Shown here: in pieces, positions 29,315-37,105 of the stretch | Layout of the letters: every line of letters begins with the position of its first letter | Numbering within the stretch: the stretch's first letter is position 1 | Assembly: GCA_036556965.1 (NCBI GenBank) | Contig: DATBIO010000241.1 | Span: 5,128 to 69,127 of the forward strand | Length of the DNA: 64,000 bases | Direction of reading: 5' to 3' | Source of the DNA: DATBIO01 sp036556965 | Lineage (GTDB): Bacteria; Acidobacteriota; Vicinamibacteria; Fen-336 | Translations under genes and position numbers: made by a program | The notes under the pieces: model-generated | The model's database searches: none | What the model was told of the DNA's origin: nothing | Seen by the model: the letters and a program-made list of their open reading frames with translations, nothing else

Positions 29315-29991
29315 CCGAGGACGTCCTGATCGTGTTCCTCAAGGCGCCGCGGCCGGGGGCGGTCAAGACCCGCCTCCTGCCCGCGCTGAGCGAAGAGGAG
29401 GCCGCCCTCGTCTACCGCGCCCTGGCCGAGGCCGCGGTCCGGGCCACGGCGCCCGCTCCCGGCGGATACCGGCGGGTGTTCTTCTTCACGCCGGCCGAGG
29501 CCCGGGCGGAGATGGCCGCGTGGCTGCCCGGCGCGGCGCTCTTCGCGCAGGAGGGCGGCGACCTGGGCGCGCGCATGCTCCACGCGCTGTCCGCGGCCCT
29601 GGCCGGCGGCGCCGCGCGTGCGGCCGTGATCGGCAGCGACGTGCCGTGGCTGACTCGCGAAGCGGTCGAGGCGGCGTTCGCCGGGCTGGAGGGCCACGAC
29701 CTCGTCCTCGGTCCCTCGCCCGACGGCGGCTACTACCTGATTGCCCTGCGGCAGGCCCACCCCGGGCTGTTCGCGGACGTCCCCTGGAGCACGCCGGAGG
29801 TGCTGCGGGCGACGCGCGAGCGGGCGGCGCGCCTCGGCCTGCGCGTGCGCCTCCTGCCGCCGCTGCCGGACGTCGACACGGTCGAGGACCTCCGGCGGGA
29901 GTGGGGAAGGCTACGGCCCCTGCTGGCGGACCGCCCGGAGGCGGCGCGCCGGATGGAGGCTCGCCTCGGCCTCGCCGCGCCCGGCGGCTGA
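29311..29991 (+). CDS. TIGR04282/DUF2064-family glycosyltransferase-like protein
   Basis: 226 residues from ATG 29311, overlapping the previous stop. The nucleotidyltransferase-like N terminus is clear (VLIVFLKAPRPGAVKTRLLPALSEEEAA), then VIGSDVPWLT and LVLGPSPDGGYYLIALR, the signature of this family, related to CofC and other sugar-nucleotide enzymes. Role in vivo is not established for the family. Being the third gene in the glycosyltransferase operon suggests it helps make or regulate the sugar donor. Confidence 0.88.
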   Translation: MTEDVLIVFLKAPRPGAVKTRLLPALSEEEAALVYRALAEAAVRATAPAPGGYRRVFFFTPAEARAEMAAWLPGAALFAQEGGDLGARMLHALSAALAGGAARAAVIGSDVPWLTREAVEAAFAGLEGHDLVLGPSPDGGYYLIALRQAHPGLFADVPWSTPEVLRATRERAARLGLRVRLLPPLPDVDTVEDLRREWGRLRPLLADRPEAARRMEARLGLAAPGG

Positions 29992-30073
29992 GAAGTGCAT
30001 CGGCCGGACGGAGGAGCCCTCCGCCCGGCCGTCGGGCCTCGAACGTGCCCCGTGCCGCAGCCCGCTCCCGCGG

Positions 30074-30223
30074 CTACGGCTTGGGCGGGATCGGCGTGCC
30101 GCCGTCGAACGTGCCGGCCCGGTCGTCCTCGACCGCCGCGGTCCTCTCGAGGAACCTCCCGCGCGGGCCGTCCCAGCCCCAGTCCCAGAACAACAGCGTG
30201 AAGACGACGAAGAGCTCCGCCAT
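30074..30223 (-). CDS. Small protein with hydrophobic Trp-rich N terminus (49 aa)
   Basis: ATG 30223 has a strong GGGAGGT site five to six bases upstream, so I choose it over the longer frame to 30355. The first ~17 residues are hydrophobic and aromatic (MAELFVVFTLLFWDWGWDG), possibly a membrane-associated helix, followed by a charged, Asp/Arg-rich tail ending PIPPKP. No family recognised. It is divergent from the regulator gene at 30392 and could be controlled with it. Confidence 0.6.
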   Translation of the reverse strand: MAELFVVFTLLFWDWGWDGPRGRFLERTAAVEDDRAGTFDGGTPIPPKP

Positions 30224-30334
30224 CGTGACCTCCCTGCAGGCGTTATGGTCCTGCCGGGGGCGGAGCATGACATACAGCGTCAATGAATCTGACGAAAACG
30301 AGCGTCGGAAACCCGGGAAATCTGTACCCGACGC

Positions 30335-30365
30335 TTGCGGTCCGGTACGCGCCATCGCCTATAAT
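30335..30365 (+). promoter_or_regulatory. Promoter of the Fis-type regulator gene
   Basis: A perfect TATAAT (30360-30365), a rare string in this GC-rich sequence, 27 bp upstream of the start codon at 30392. The best -35 is TTGCGG (30335-30340) at a long 19-bp spacing, so the -10 carries most of the signal. Confidence 0.5.
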
Positions 30366-30391
30366 TCGGCGGATTCTGTAAGGCGGTTGCC

Positions 30392-31063
30392 ATGCTCGAA
30401 CGACAGCTGTCGGAACTGACCCAACTGCTCCTGGCGGACGACCCGAAGCGCGGAGCGCAGCGCGCGCTGCAGGTCCTGGCCATGCGCAACAACGCGCGCG
30501 TGGCCGCGCTCTTCACCGTCGCCAGCGGGGACCAGCAGCGGCTGCGCCTGTTCGCCTCGGAGGCGCTCGACCAGGCCGCGCTCGACGTCGCGACGCAGCT
30601 CTTCGCCGCCCATCGCCGGGCCCTGGCCGCGGGCGAGCCGGCGCGCAGCGGAGGCGCGGTACCCCACGAGCTGCAGGCGGTCATGCTGCCCGTGCGCGAC
30701 GAGGACGACGACATGGTGGGCCTGGTCTACCTCGACAGCGCGGACCCGCGCTTCCCGGAGGCCATCGACCTCGACGGCGTGCGGCGCTTCTCGGGCGTGC
30801 TGGCCGCCGCCCTCGCCGGCAACACGGAGCGTCCCGCCCCCGTGGCCCCCACCAACCCCGAGAGCTATCTGGAGCTCACCGCGCCCCACGAGGTGCGGCG
30901 GCACCAGCTCCTGCTCCTGCTCGAGCGGCACGAGTGGAACGTGGCCCGGGTGGCGCGCGCCATGGGCTGCGCGCGCATGACCATCTACTCCTGGCTCGCG
31001 CGCTACGGCATCGAGCGCCGGCGCATCCGGAAGACCAAGCCGAGGATCGCGCCCGCGGACTGA
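30392..31063 (+). CDS. GAF-like domain protein with Fis-type helix-turn-helix
   Basis: 223 residues, TAAGGCGG upstream of the ATG. Residues ~15-140 read as a degenerate GAF domain (AALFTVASGD..., VMLPVRDEDDDMVGLVYLDSADPRF). The C terminus, HQLLLLLERHEWNVARVARAMGCARMTIYSWLARYGIERRR, is a Fis-family DNA-binding helix-turn-helix, then a basic tail. The AAA+ domain of sigma-54 activators is missing, so it is a simple sensor plus DNA-binding protein. It overlaps the start of the next gene (TGATG). Confidence 0.85.
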   Translation: MLERQLSELTQLLLADDPKRGAQRALQVLAMRNNARVAALFTVASGDQQRLRLFASEALDQAALDVATQLFAAHRRALAAGEPARSGGAVPHELQAVMLPVRDEDDDMVGLVYLDSADPRFPEAIDLDGVRRFSGVLAAALAGNTERPAPVAPTNPESYLELTAPHEVRRHQLLLLLERHEWNVARVARAMGCARMTIYSWLARYGIERRRIRKTKPRIAPAD

Positions 31064-31746
31064 TGCTCACCCCGGCGCAGGGCGCGCTGGCCCTCGCGAG
31101 CGAAGCCGGGTTGCTGGCCGCGTGCGCCGGCCTCTTCCGGCGGCGGCGCCTGGACTCCTGCTGGACGTTCACGGCCTACCTGTGCGTGGTGTTCGCGGGG
31201 GAGGCCCTCGTCCTCTGCTGGCCCGCGCGGTTCTACAACCTCCAGTTCTGGGTCCTCAAGGAGGCCGCCTACGACACCCTCAAGCTGGGGATCGCCCTCG
31301 AGCTTTCCGCCCGCACCTTCCAGGCCTTCCCCGGTGCCGCGGCCTTCGCCCGCGCCGCCGCGGTGGCGGTGGCGGTGGTCACCGCGACCGTGCTCGTCGT
31401 CCTTCCCGCGTCGCCCGGCATCGTGGGCCAGGCCGCGCAGCTCCACCCCCGGGTGCTGAGCGGTACCATCTGGCTCATGGCCTCGGTGCTGGCCCTCGCC
31501 GTTTGGTTCCGCGTGCCCATGGAGCCGTTGCACAAGGCCATCCTCCTCGGCTTCGTCCCCTACCTCTTCATCTTCTCCACCGGGCTGAGCCTGCTCGACC
31601 TCACGGACTGGGGCTTCCGGCCCTGGTTCAACCGGCTCAACCCCGTCGCCTACTTCGCCGTGACGGTGCTGTGGGCCCACGCGGCCTGGCGGCGCCGGGA
31701 GGCCGAGGGGCCGGTCGGGCAGGCGCTGGCGGTCGCCGGCGCGTGA
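31063..31746 (+). CDS. Integral membrane protein of unknown function
   Basis: 227 residues from ATG 31063, overlapping the regulator stop. Six or seven hydrophobic segments (WTFTAYLCVVFAGEALVLC, AAAVAVAVVTATVLVVL, LLGFVPYLFIFSTGLSLL, VAYFAVTVLWAHAAW). No conserved motif recognised. Translational overlap with the regulator before it and the gene after it (GTGA) suggests a small operon under the TATAAT promoter. Confidence 0.7.
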   Translation: MLTPAQGALALASEAGLLAACAGLFRRRRLDSCWTFTAYLCVVFAGEALVLCWPARFYNLQFWVLKEAAYDTLKLGIALELSARTFQAFPGAAAFARAAAVAVAVVTATVLVVLPASPGIVGQAAQLHPRVLSGTIWLMASVLALAVWFRVPMEPLHKAILLGFVPYLFIFSTGLSLLDLTDWGFRPWFNRLNPVAYFAVTVLWAHAAWRRREAEGPVGQALAVAGA

Positions 31747-32426
31747 GCGTGCTCTGGATCGTGGCCGCCGCCCTGGGCCTCGTCCTGTTCCTGCGCGTCT
31801 TCCACCTCCACAACAACCAGGCCATCCGACGGGACTGGGAGATGCTGCTGACCCCCGCGGGCCTCCAGGCGTACCGCCAGCTCAAGGCCTCCATCAGCCT
31901 CGACCTCGAGACCGCGGGCTACTCGTACGGCGAGGCCCTGCGCTTCCGCGACGCGGGCTCGGTGGACGACGCCATCCGCCTCCTCCGCTCCGGCTGCGCC
32001 GTCATCGCCCAGGCCGCGCCCGACCGCCTGCGGCTCCTGGCCGGCATGTCCGTCTACTCGCGGATGGTGGCGGCGATGCTGCCCGTGCGGCCCCTGCCGG
32101 TGCGCGGCTTCCGGCTCCCGGGGACCTGGGGCGTGGCCGGGCTGGCCACCGTGCTCCATCACGTCGTGGTGACCTCGGTGGAGCAGTTCCGCATCAGGCT
32201 CTGGGCGCTGCGCGAGGGCTTCCGCATCGTCCCCCGCGTCGTCGCGCGCTCCACGGACCGCGTGGCCGCCCACCGCACCCTCGCGGGCACGGACTGGGAG
32301 CGTGTGATGGCGGGCCAGGCCGACTTCCAGCTGCTCAGCGACGAGTCGCTGGAGAGCTTCCGCATCCTGGTGACCGCCCTCTGCGCCGAGAAGCGCGAGC
32401 TGGTCCTGTCCTCCCCGGTCGTCTGA
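31743..32426 (+). CDS. Hypothetical protein with N-terminal membrane helix
   Basis: 227 residues from GTG 31743 (GTGA overlap). One N-terminal hydrophobic helix (LWIVAAALGLVLFLRVF) followed by a helical soluble region with DDAIRLLRSGCAVIAQAAPDRLRLL and a second mildly hydrophobic patch (LPGTWGVAGLATVLHHVVV). Not assigned to a family. Cotranscription with the two genes upstream is likely. Confidence 0.65.
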   Translation: MSVLWIVAAALGLVLFLRVFHLHNNQAIRRDWEMLLTPAGLQAYRQLKASISLDLETAGYSYGEALRFRDAGSVDDAIRLLRSGCAVIAQAAPDRLRLLAGMSVYSRMVAAMLPVRPLPVRGFRLPGTWGVAGLATVLHHVVVTSVEQFRIRLWALREGFRIVPRVVARSTDRVAAHRTLAGTDWERVMAGQADFQLLSDESLESFRILVTALCAEKRELVLSSPVV

Positions 32427-32471
32427 CCGGAGTTCCGCCGGCCTCCGCCGTCCCCCGGACGCCCGGCGTTA

Positions 32472-32495
32472 TCCTCTCTGTTACGACGGAGAGGA
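32472..32495 (+). promoter_or_regulatory. Hairpin covering the ribosome-binding site of the ACT-domain gene
   Basis: TCCTCTCT (32472-32479) pairs with GGAGAGGA (32488-32495, one U-G) around an 8-base loop. The right arm is part of the Shine-Dalgarno run that leads to ATG 32503. The left arm resembles an anti-Shine-Dalgarno sequence. This could limit translation, possibly in a temperature- or ligand-dependent way. Confidence 0.3.
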
Positions 32496-32502
32496 GGGAC
32501 GC

Positions 32503-33027
32503 ATGGCGGTCAAGGTGAAGCGGCTGACGCTGTGGCGGCGCGAGGACGGCAACCGTCCGGGCCTGCTGGCGGAGGCGCTGGGGCCCCTGGCCCAGGCCGG
32601 CGCCGACCTGAAGGTGGTGATGGGGTACCGCATCCCGGGCCGGGAGGACAGGGCCGTCATCGAGCTGGCGCCCGTGTCCAACCGGAAGCAGGAGGAGGCG
32701 GCGCGGGCGGGCCGGCTGGCCCCCGCCACCGCCATCCCCACGCTGCTGGTCGAGGGCGAGGACCGTCCCGCCCTCGGACACGGCCTGAGCCGTGCCCTGG
32801 CCGAGGCCGGCATCGACATCGCGTTCCTGGTGGCGCAGGTGGTGGGGGATCGCTACTGTGCGGTCTTCGGCTTCCCGGGCGAGGAGGACGCGCGGCGGGC
32901 GGAGGCCATCATCAAGAAGACGTCGGCCGCGCACGCGCGCGCCGCGCGTCCCGCACGCCGGCCCGCCCGCCGCGGCACGAGGAAGGCGGCGCGAGGCCGC
33001 CGCGCGAAGGCCCGCCGGCGTCGCTGA
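32503..33027 (+). CDS. Tandem ACT-like domain protein with basic tail
   Basis: 174 residues. Two ACT-like halves: RLTLWRREDGNRPGLLAEALGPLAQAGADLKVV... (1-70) and LLVEGEDRPALGHGLSRALAEAGIDIAFLV...VFGF (80-145), each with the beta-alpha-beta pattern and a Gly in the ligand turn. ACT domains bind amino acids as regulators. The last ~35 residues are almost all Arg, Ala, Lys (RRPARRGTRKAARGRR), so the protein may contact nucleic acid. No enzyme domain is attached. Confidence 0.7.
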   Translation: MAVKVKRLTLWRREDGNRPGLLAEALGPLAQAGADLKVVMGYRIPGREDRAVIELAPVSNRKQEEAARAGRLAPATAIPTLLVEGEDRPALGHGLSRALAEAGIDIAFLVAQVVGDRYCAVFGFPGEEDARRAEAIIKKTSAAHARAARPARRPARRGTRKAARGRRAKARRRR

Positions 33028-33040
33028 CCGGGCGGGGCCC

Positions 33041-33622
33041 CTAGCCCAGGCCGTTGTGCTTCTTGCGGATCAGCGACAGGAACTCCTCGCGCGTCTGCTG
33101 CTGGTCGCGGAACGCTCCCTTCATGCACGACGTGATGGCGACGGAGTTCTGCTTCTCCACCCCGCGCATGATCATGCACAGGTGCATGGCCTCGATGACC
33201 ACGCCCACGCCACGCGGCCCGAGCGTGTCCTGGATGGCCTCGGCGACCTGAACGGTCAGGCGCTCCTGCACCTGGAGGCGGCGCGCGAAGGCGTCCACCA
33301 GGCGCGGGATCTTGGACAGCCCCAGCACCTTGCCGTTGGGGATGTAGGCCACGTGGGCCTTGCCGAAGAAGGGCAGGAGGTGGTGCTCGCACAGCGAGAA
33401 GACGTCGATGTCCTTCACCACCACCATCTCGTCGTAGTCGACGGTGAAGAGCGCCTTGTTGAGCAGCTCGTCGACGTCCTGCGCGTAGCCCTGGGTCAGG
33501 AAGCGGAAGGCCTTGTCCACGCGCTCCGGCGTCTTGACCAGCCCCTCGCGGTCGGGGTCCTCGCCCACCCCCGCGAGGAGGGCCCGGATGTGCGGCCGCA
33601 GGTCGAAGGAGTCGCTCCCCAC
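33041..33622 (-). CDS. folE: GTP cyclohydrolase I
   Basis: 193 residues from GTG 33622, two bases after the stop of the radical SAM gene upstream. Zinc and catalytic motifs are intact: SLCEHHLLPFFGKAHVAYIP (Cys and His ligands), RRLQVQERLTVQVAEAI and LCMIMRGV with the third Cys. It converts GTP to dihydroneopterin triphosphate, the first step to folate; some bacteria use the same reaction for 7-deazapurines. Cotranscription with an unusual radical SAM enzyme is notable. It converges with the ACT-domain gene. Confidence 0.95.
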   Translation of the reverse strand: MGSDSFDLRPHIRALLAGVGEDPDREGLVKTPERVDKAFRFLTQGYAQDVDELLNKALFTVDYDEMVVVKDIDVFSLCEHHLLPFFGKAHVAYIPNGKVLGLSKIPRLVDAFARRLQVQERLTVQVAEAIQDTLGPRGVGVVIEAMHLCMIMRGVEKQNSVAITSCMKGAFRDQQQTREEFLSLIRKKHNGLG

Positions 33623-33624
33623 GC

Positions 33625-34749
33625 TCAGCCCCGCGCCGGAAGGGCCACCGCCTTCGGCCGCAGCTCCAGCCGCGTGGGCACCTTGGTCACCGCGCAGGAG
33701 CGGCAGATCGGCTCGCCGCCGGCCTCGTCGTCCCAGGTGCGGCGGCGGTGCGCCTCCCGCAGGCGCTCGAAGTTGGGGCTGGCCCAGGCCTCCTTGATGC
33801 TCTTCATCAGCGGGTAGCCGGGCAGGCGCACCACCGGCCCCCCGTCGATCTCCAGCGTGAAGCCCTGGCAGCAGGGCATGGTGTGGCGCCCGTCCCAGGT
33901 CACCACCATGCGGCGGAAGGGATCCGGGCACTGGAACTCGGAGGCGTCCATCTGCCGCCAGTGCGCGGCCTTCCAGTGGTGCTCGGTGCCGGCGGGGAAG
34001 TAGCACTCGCTGATCGACATCCAGTCCACGCCGATCTTCCCGCGCCAGAACTCCTCCATGCGCCCGCTGTCCACCGCCTCCGCGTTCACGTGCGTGCGCA
34101 CCACGGAGGCGCGGATGCGGCAGTCGGGCGCGCCCTTGCCCTCCGCGCGCGCGCGCACCGCCGAGCGCACGGAGTTCAGGAGGATCTCCCAGCTGCCGCC
34201 CACGCGCTGCTTGTGGTAGCTGTCGGGGTCGCAGGCGTCCACGGAGAACATCAGGTCCGTGATGCCCGCCTCCACCATGTGGGCGAACAGGTCGGGGTTC
34301 TTGCGCGCGCCCCCGTTGCCGTTGGTGTTCATCATGATGTCGGGGAAGCCCAGGCCCGAGGCCTCGCGCACGAAGGACACGATGCGCGGGTGCAGGGAGG
34401 GCTCGCCGCGGTAGTTGAGCTTGAGCGAGCTGACGCCGGCGTCCGCGCACTGCTGGAGGAGGCGCCCGTAGAGGACGGGGTCCATGTAGCCCCGCTGGTA
34501 GGTGTAGGCGTCGAAGCCCTGGGTGCGGATGTGCTCGTGCGTCCAGATCTGGCAGAAGCCCTGGGGGTCCTCCTCCGAGCTGCCGCAGCGCAGGTCGCAC
34601 ACCGCGACCGACTCGAGGTCCACGTGCACCGGGTGGTCGGCGGGGTCGAGAAGGGCCTCGCGCCGGTCCCACTCGCGGCGGTACTCGTCGTAGCGCTGGG
34701 AGCGGCTGGGGAGGCTCCCGAGGACGCGGAAGGTCGGGTCTTTGCTCAT
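33625..34749 (-). CDS. Radical SAM / SPASM-type protein with extended cluster motif
   Basis: 374 residues from ATG 34749 (AGGAG upstream); the longer frame is shadow of the kinase gene. The cluster motif is AVCDLRC...GFC: C-x3-C-x10-C instead of C-x3-C-x2-C, though the aromatic before the last Cys is kept. LNYRGEPSLHP matches the radical SAM GGE-type motif. The C terminus has further Cys: FQCPDPFRR, MPCCQGF and ICRSCAV, as in SPASM auxiliary clusters. Substrate unknown. Next to folE, so a pterin- or peptide-related role is possible. Confidence 0.8.
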   Translation of the reverse strand: MSKDPTFRVLGSLPSRSQRYDEYRREWDRREALLDPADHPVHVDLESVAVCDLRCGSSEEDPQGFCQIWTHEHIRTQGFDAYTYQRGYMDPVLYGRLLQQCADAGVSSLKLNYRGEPSLHPRIVSFVREASGLGFPDIMMNTNGNGGARKNPDLFAHMVEAGITDLMFSVDACDPDSYHKQRVGGSWEILLNSVRSAVRARAEGKGAPDCRIRASVVRTHVNAEAVDSGRMEEFWRGKIGVDWMSISECYFPAGTEHHWKAAHWRQMDASEFQCPDPFRRMVVTWDGRHTMPCCQGFTLEIDGGPVVRLPGYPLMKSIKEAWASPNFERLREAHRRRTWDDEAGGEPICRSCAVTKVPTRLELRPKAVALPARG

Positions 34750-34826
34750 CGCTCCTGCTTCACCAAACCGCGAGTGTAGCAAGGCGGTGCGGCCGGCCGG
34801 TAGCCGGTGGGCCCCTCCTCGGCGGG

Positions 34827-34835
34827 TGCTATGAT
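34827..34835 (+). promoter_or_regulatory. Extended -10 promoter of the protein kinase gene
   Basis: TGCTATGAT: an extended -10 element (TGn plus TATGAT, 5 of 6) 20 bp upstream of ATG 34856. No convincing -35 box, as often found with extended -10 promoters. Confidence 0.45.
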
Positions 34836-34855
34836 GCCGGGGCCCGCAGGGCTGC

Positions 34856-36982
34856 ATGGACCAACCCGACCGGCTCGGTAAGTACCAGATCATCTCCAAG
34901 ATCGGCCAGGGGGCCATGGGCGAGGTGTTCAAGGCCCTCGACCCCTTCTTCAACCGCCACGTCGCCATCAAGACCATGCCCTCCGGCCTGGAGGACGACG
35001 AGCTGCGCAAGCGGTTCGTGCGCGAGGCCCAGTCCGCGGCCGTGCTCAGCCACCCCAACATCGTCACCGTCTACGACTTCGGCGAGGAGCAGGGCCGCAT
35101 CTTCATGGCCATGGAGCTGCTCGACGGCCAGGACCTCAAGGACGCCATCGCGCGCGGGGTGGCCCTGAGCCTCGAGCAGAAGATCACCATCATGGAGGAG
35201 ATCGCGGAAGGGCTGGCCTTCGCCCACTCCCGCGCCATCGTCCACCGCGACCTCAAGCCCGCCAACATCCACCTCCTGCCCAACGGCACGGTGAAGATCA
35301 TGGACTTCGGGCTGGCCCGCCTGGCCTCCTCGGACATGACGCGGGTGGGCACCGTGATGGGCACGCCCAACTACATGTCGCCGGAGCAGGTCCAGGGGGA
35401 GAAGGCGGACGTGCGGTCGGACGTCTTCTCCCTGGGCGCCGTGTTCTACGAGCTGCTCTCGGGCAAGAAGCCGTTCGAGGCCCCCTCCCTGCACGCCATC
35501 CTCTTCCAGGTCATGCAGAAGGAGCCGGAGCCGCTGGAGACGATCAAGCCCGAGCTGCCCGCGGCCGTCTGCGACATCGTGGTGAAGGCCCTGTCCAAGG
35601 ACCCGAACCGCCGCTACCAGGACGCGGGCGAGCTGCGCGACGCCATCCACGAGGTGCGCACGTTCCTGTTCCCCAAGGACCGGGGGCGGCTGGGATCGGG
35701 GCCGTTGCGCCGTCCCACCGACACCGGGGCCCATTCGCGGGCGGCCGCCATCGCCGCCGCCTCCACGCCGCCTCCGCCCGTGTCGGTGTCGCCGGCGGGC
35801 CGCGTGGAGGGAGCGGTGGCGCTGGCCCCGGACCCGGCGGCGCCCGGCTCCACGCTCAAGCCGCAGAACCCCCCCACGCTCTCCGGCTTCTCGCAGACGC
35901 AGGTGGGCATCGGCGCGGAGCAGGCGGGGCGCAGGCGCCTCGCGCTGTACGCCGGGGGGGCGCTCGTGGCCGCCGCCGTGGCGGGCGCCACCTGGCTGTC
36001 CATGCGCGAGCAGGCCGCGCCGCCGGCGCCGGAGGTGACCGCGCCCGCCGCCGCCGTCCCCGCCCCTCCCGCCGTGGACCAGCGCGCCGCCTGGCTCGCC
36101 GCGGCGCAGCAGGCCCTGCGGGAGCGGAGGTACGCGGAGGGGGTGTCGGAGGCGGAGAAGGTGCTGGCGGTGGACCCCGCCAACGTGGCCGCCACCGACG
36201 TGGCCCGCCTGGCGCGCCAGGGCCTCGCCGACGTGGAGCGGGCGGTGGCGGACGTGCGCCGCGCCCTCGCCTCCGGCGACACGCGCGCGGCCTCGCGCGG
36301 CCTGTCGCGCCTTCTCGCCCTGGACCCCGAAAACGCGGCGGTGGCCGAGTTCACGGCCCGCCTGAACAGCAGCTTCCGCACCGAGGCCCAGCAGGCGCGC
36401 GCGGCGTCGCAGCGGGCGGAGAAGGCGGCGCGGGACGCCGCCGCCGGCGCCCTGCCCGAGTTCGGCGCCGCCGCCACCGCGGCCGCCGACGCAGACGCCC
36501 TCTTCAAGCGCGAGGAGTACGCGGCGGCGGCGCGCCGCTACGGAGCGGCGGCGGAGGGATTCGCCCGCGCGCGCGCATCCGCGGAGAGCGCGGCGGCGGC
36601 CGCCGCGGCCGCCGCGGCCGCGGCCGCGGCCGCGACGCTGCCGCCGGCCCCCGCGCCCACCCCCGCGGCCGACCCGCGCTCCGCCGACGACGCCGCCATC
36701 CGTGCGGTGGTGGCCACCTACGCGCAGGCGCTGAAGACGCGCGACCTCGCGCTCTTCAAGAGCGTGAAGCCCGGCGTCACCGGCGCCGAGGAGCGCGCGC
36801 TGCGCCGCTCCGAGGCGGAGGACGTGGGCGTGAGCGTCGCGTCCATCGGCTTCAGCGGCGACCGCGCCCGGGTGCGCGTGACCCGCCGTGAGGTCAAGGA
36901 CGGCAAGACCTCCCAGTCCCAGCAGACCCTGCTCCTCGTGAAGCAGGGCGCGAGCTGGGTGATCCAGCAGATCACCCGCTAG
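34856..36982 (+). CDS. Transmembrane Hanks-type Ser/Thr protein kinase
   Basis: 708 residues. Kinase domain ~8-270: GQGAMGEV loop, VAIK (K39), HRDLKPANI (D132), DFG (D150), GTPNYMSPEQ. One membrane helix at ~362-382 (LALYAGGALVAAAVAGATWL). The outer part has TPR-like helices (ALRERRYAEGVSEAEKVLAVDPANV), an uninterrupted run of ~17 Ala coded by a GCGGCC-rich repeat, and a C-terminal NTF2/SnoaL-like domain (IRAVVATYAQALKTRDLALFK...) of ~100 residues. Probably senses an envelope signal; partners unknown. The outer domain differs from PASTA-type kinases. Confidence 0.93.
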   Translation: MDQPDRLGKYQIISKIGQGAMGEVFKALDPFFNRHVAIKTMPSGLEDDELRKRFVREAQSAAVLSHPNIVTVYDFGEEQGRIFMAMELLDGQDLKDAIARGVALSLEQKITIMEEIAEGLAFAHSRAIVHRDLKPANIHLLPNGTVKIMDFGLARLASSDMTRVGTVMGTPNYMSPEQVQGEKADVRSDVFSLGAVFYELLSGKKPFEAPSLHAILFQVMQKEPEPLETIKPELPAAVCDIVVKALSKDPNRRYQDAGELRDAIHEVRTFLFPKDRGRLGSGPLRRPTDTGAHSRAAAIAAASTPPPPVSVSPAGRVEGAVALAPDPAAPGSTLKPQNPPTLSGFSQTQVGIGAEQAGRRRLALYAGGALVAAAVAGATWLSMREQAAPPAPEVTAPAAAVPAPPAVDQRAAWLAAAQQALRERRYAEGVSEAEKVLAVDPANVAATDVARLARQGLADVERAVADVRRALASGDTRAASRGLSRLLALDPENAAVAEFTARLNSSFRTEAQQARAASQRAEKAARDAAAGALPEFGAAATAAADADALFKREEYAAAARRYGAAAEGFARARASAESAAAAAAAAAAAAAAATLPPAPAPTPAADPRSADDAAIRAVVATYAQALKTRDLALFKSVKPGVTGAEERALRRSEAEDVGVSVASIGFSGDRARVRVTRREVKDGKTSQSQQTLLLVKQGASWVIQQITR
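36590..36634. repeat. GCGGCC-type simple repeat coding for polyalanine
   Basis: Alternating GCG/GCC/GCC codons in the kinase gene give a strongly self-complementary purine-pyrimidine tract. Such tracts can slip in replication and make the Ala spacer variable in length. Confidence 0.7.
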
Positions 36983-37105
36983 ACCGGGCCCACCGCCGAG
37001 CGCGGCAGCGGGGGAGTCTCCGCCTCCCGGCCTGTCGTGCGGCGGCTTCCGCTCCTCCGGACCTCGTGCGGCCCCTCCTTCGCGGATCCTCCACTCGTTC
37101 ACCCC

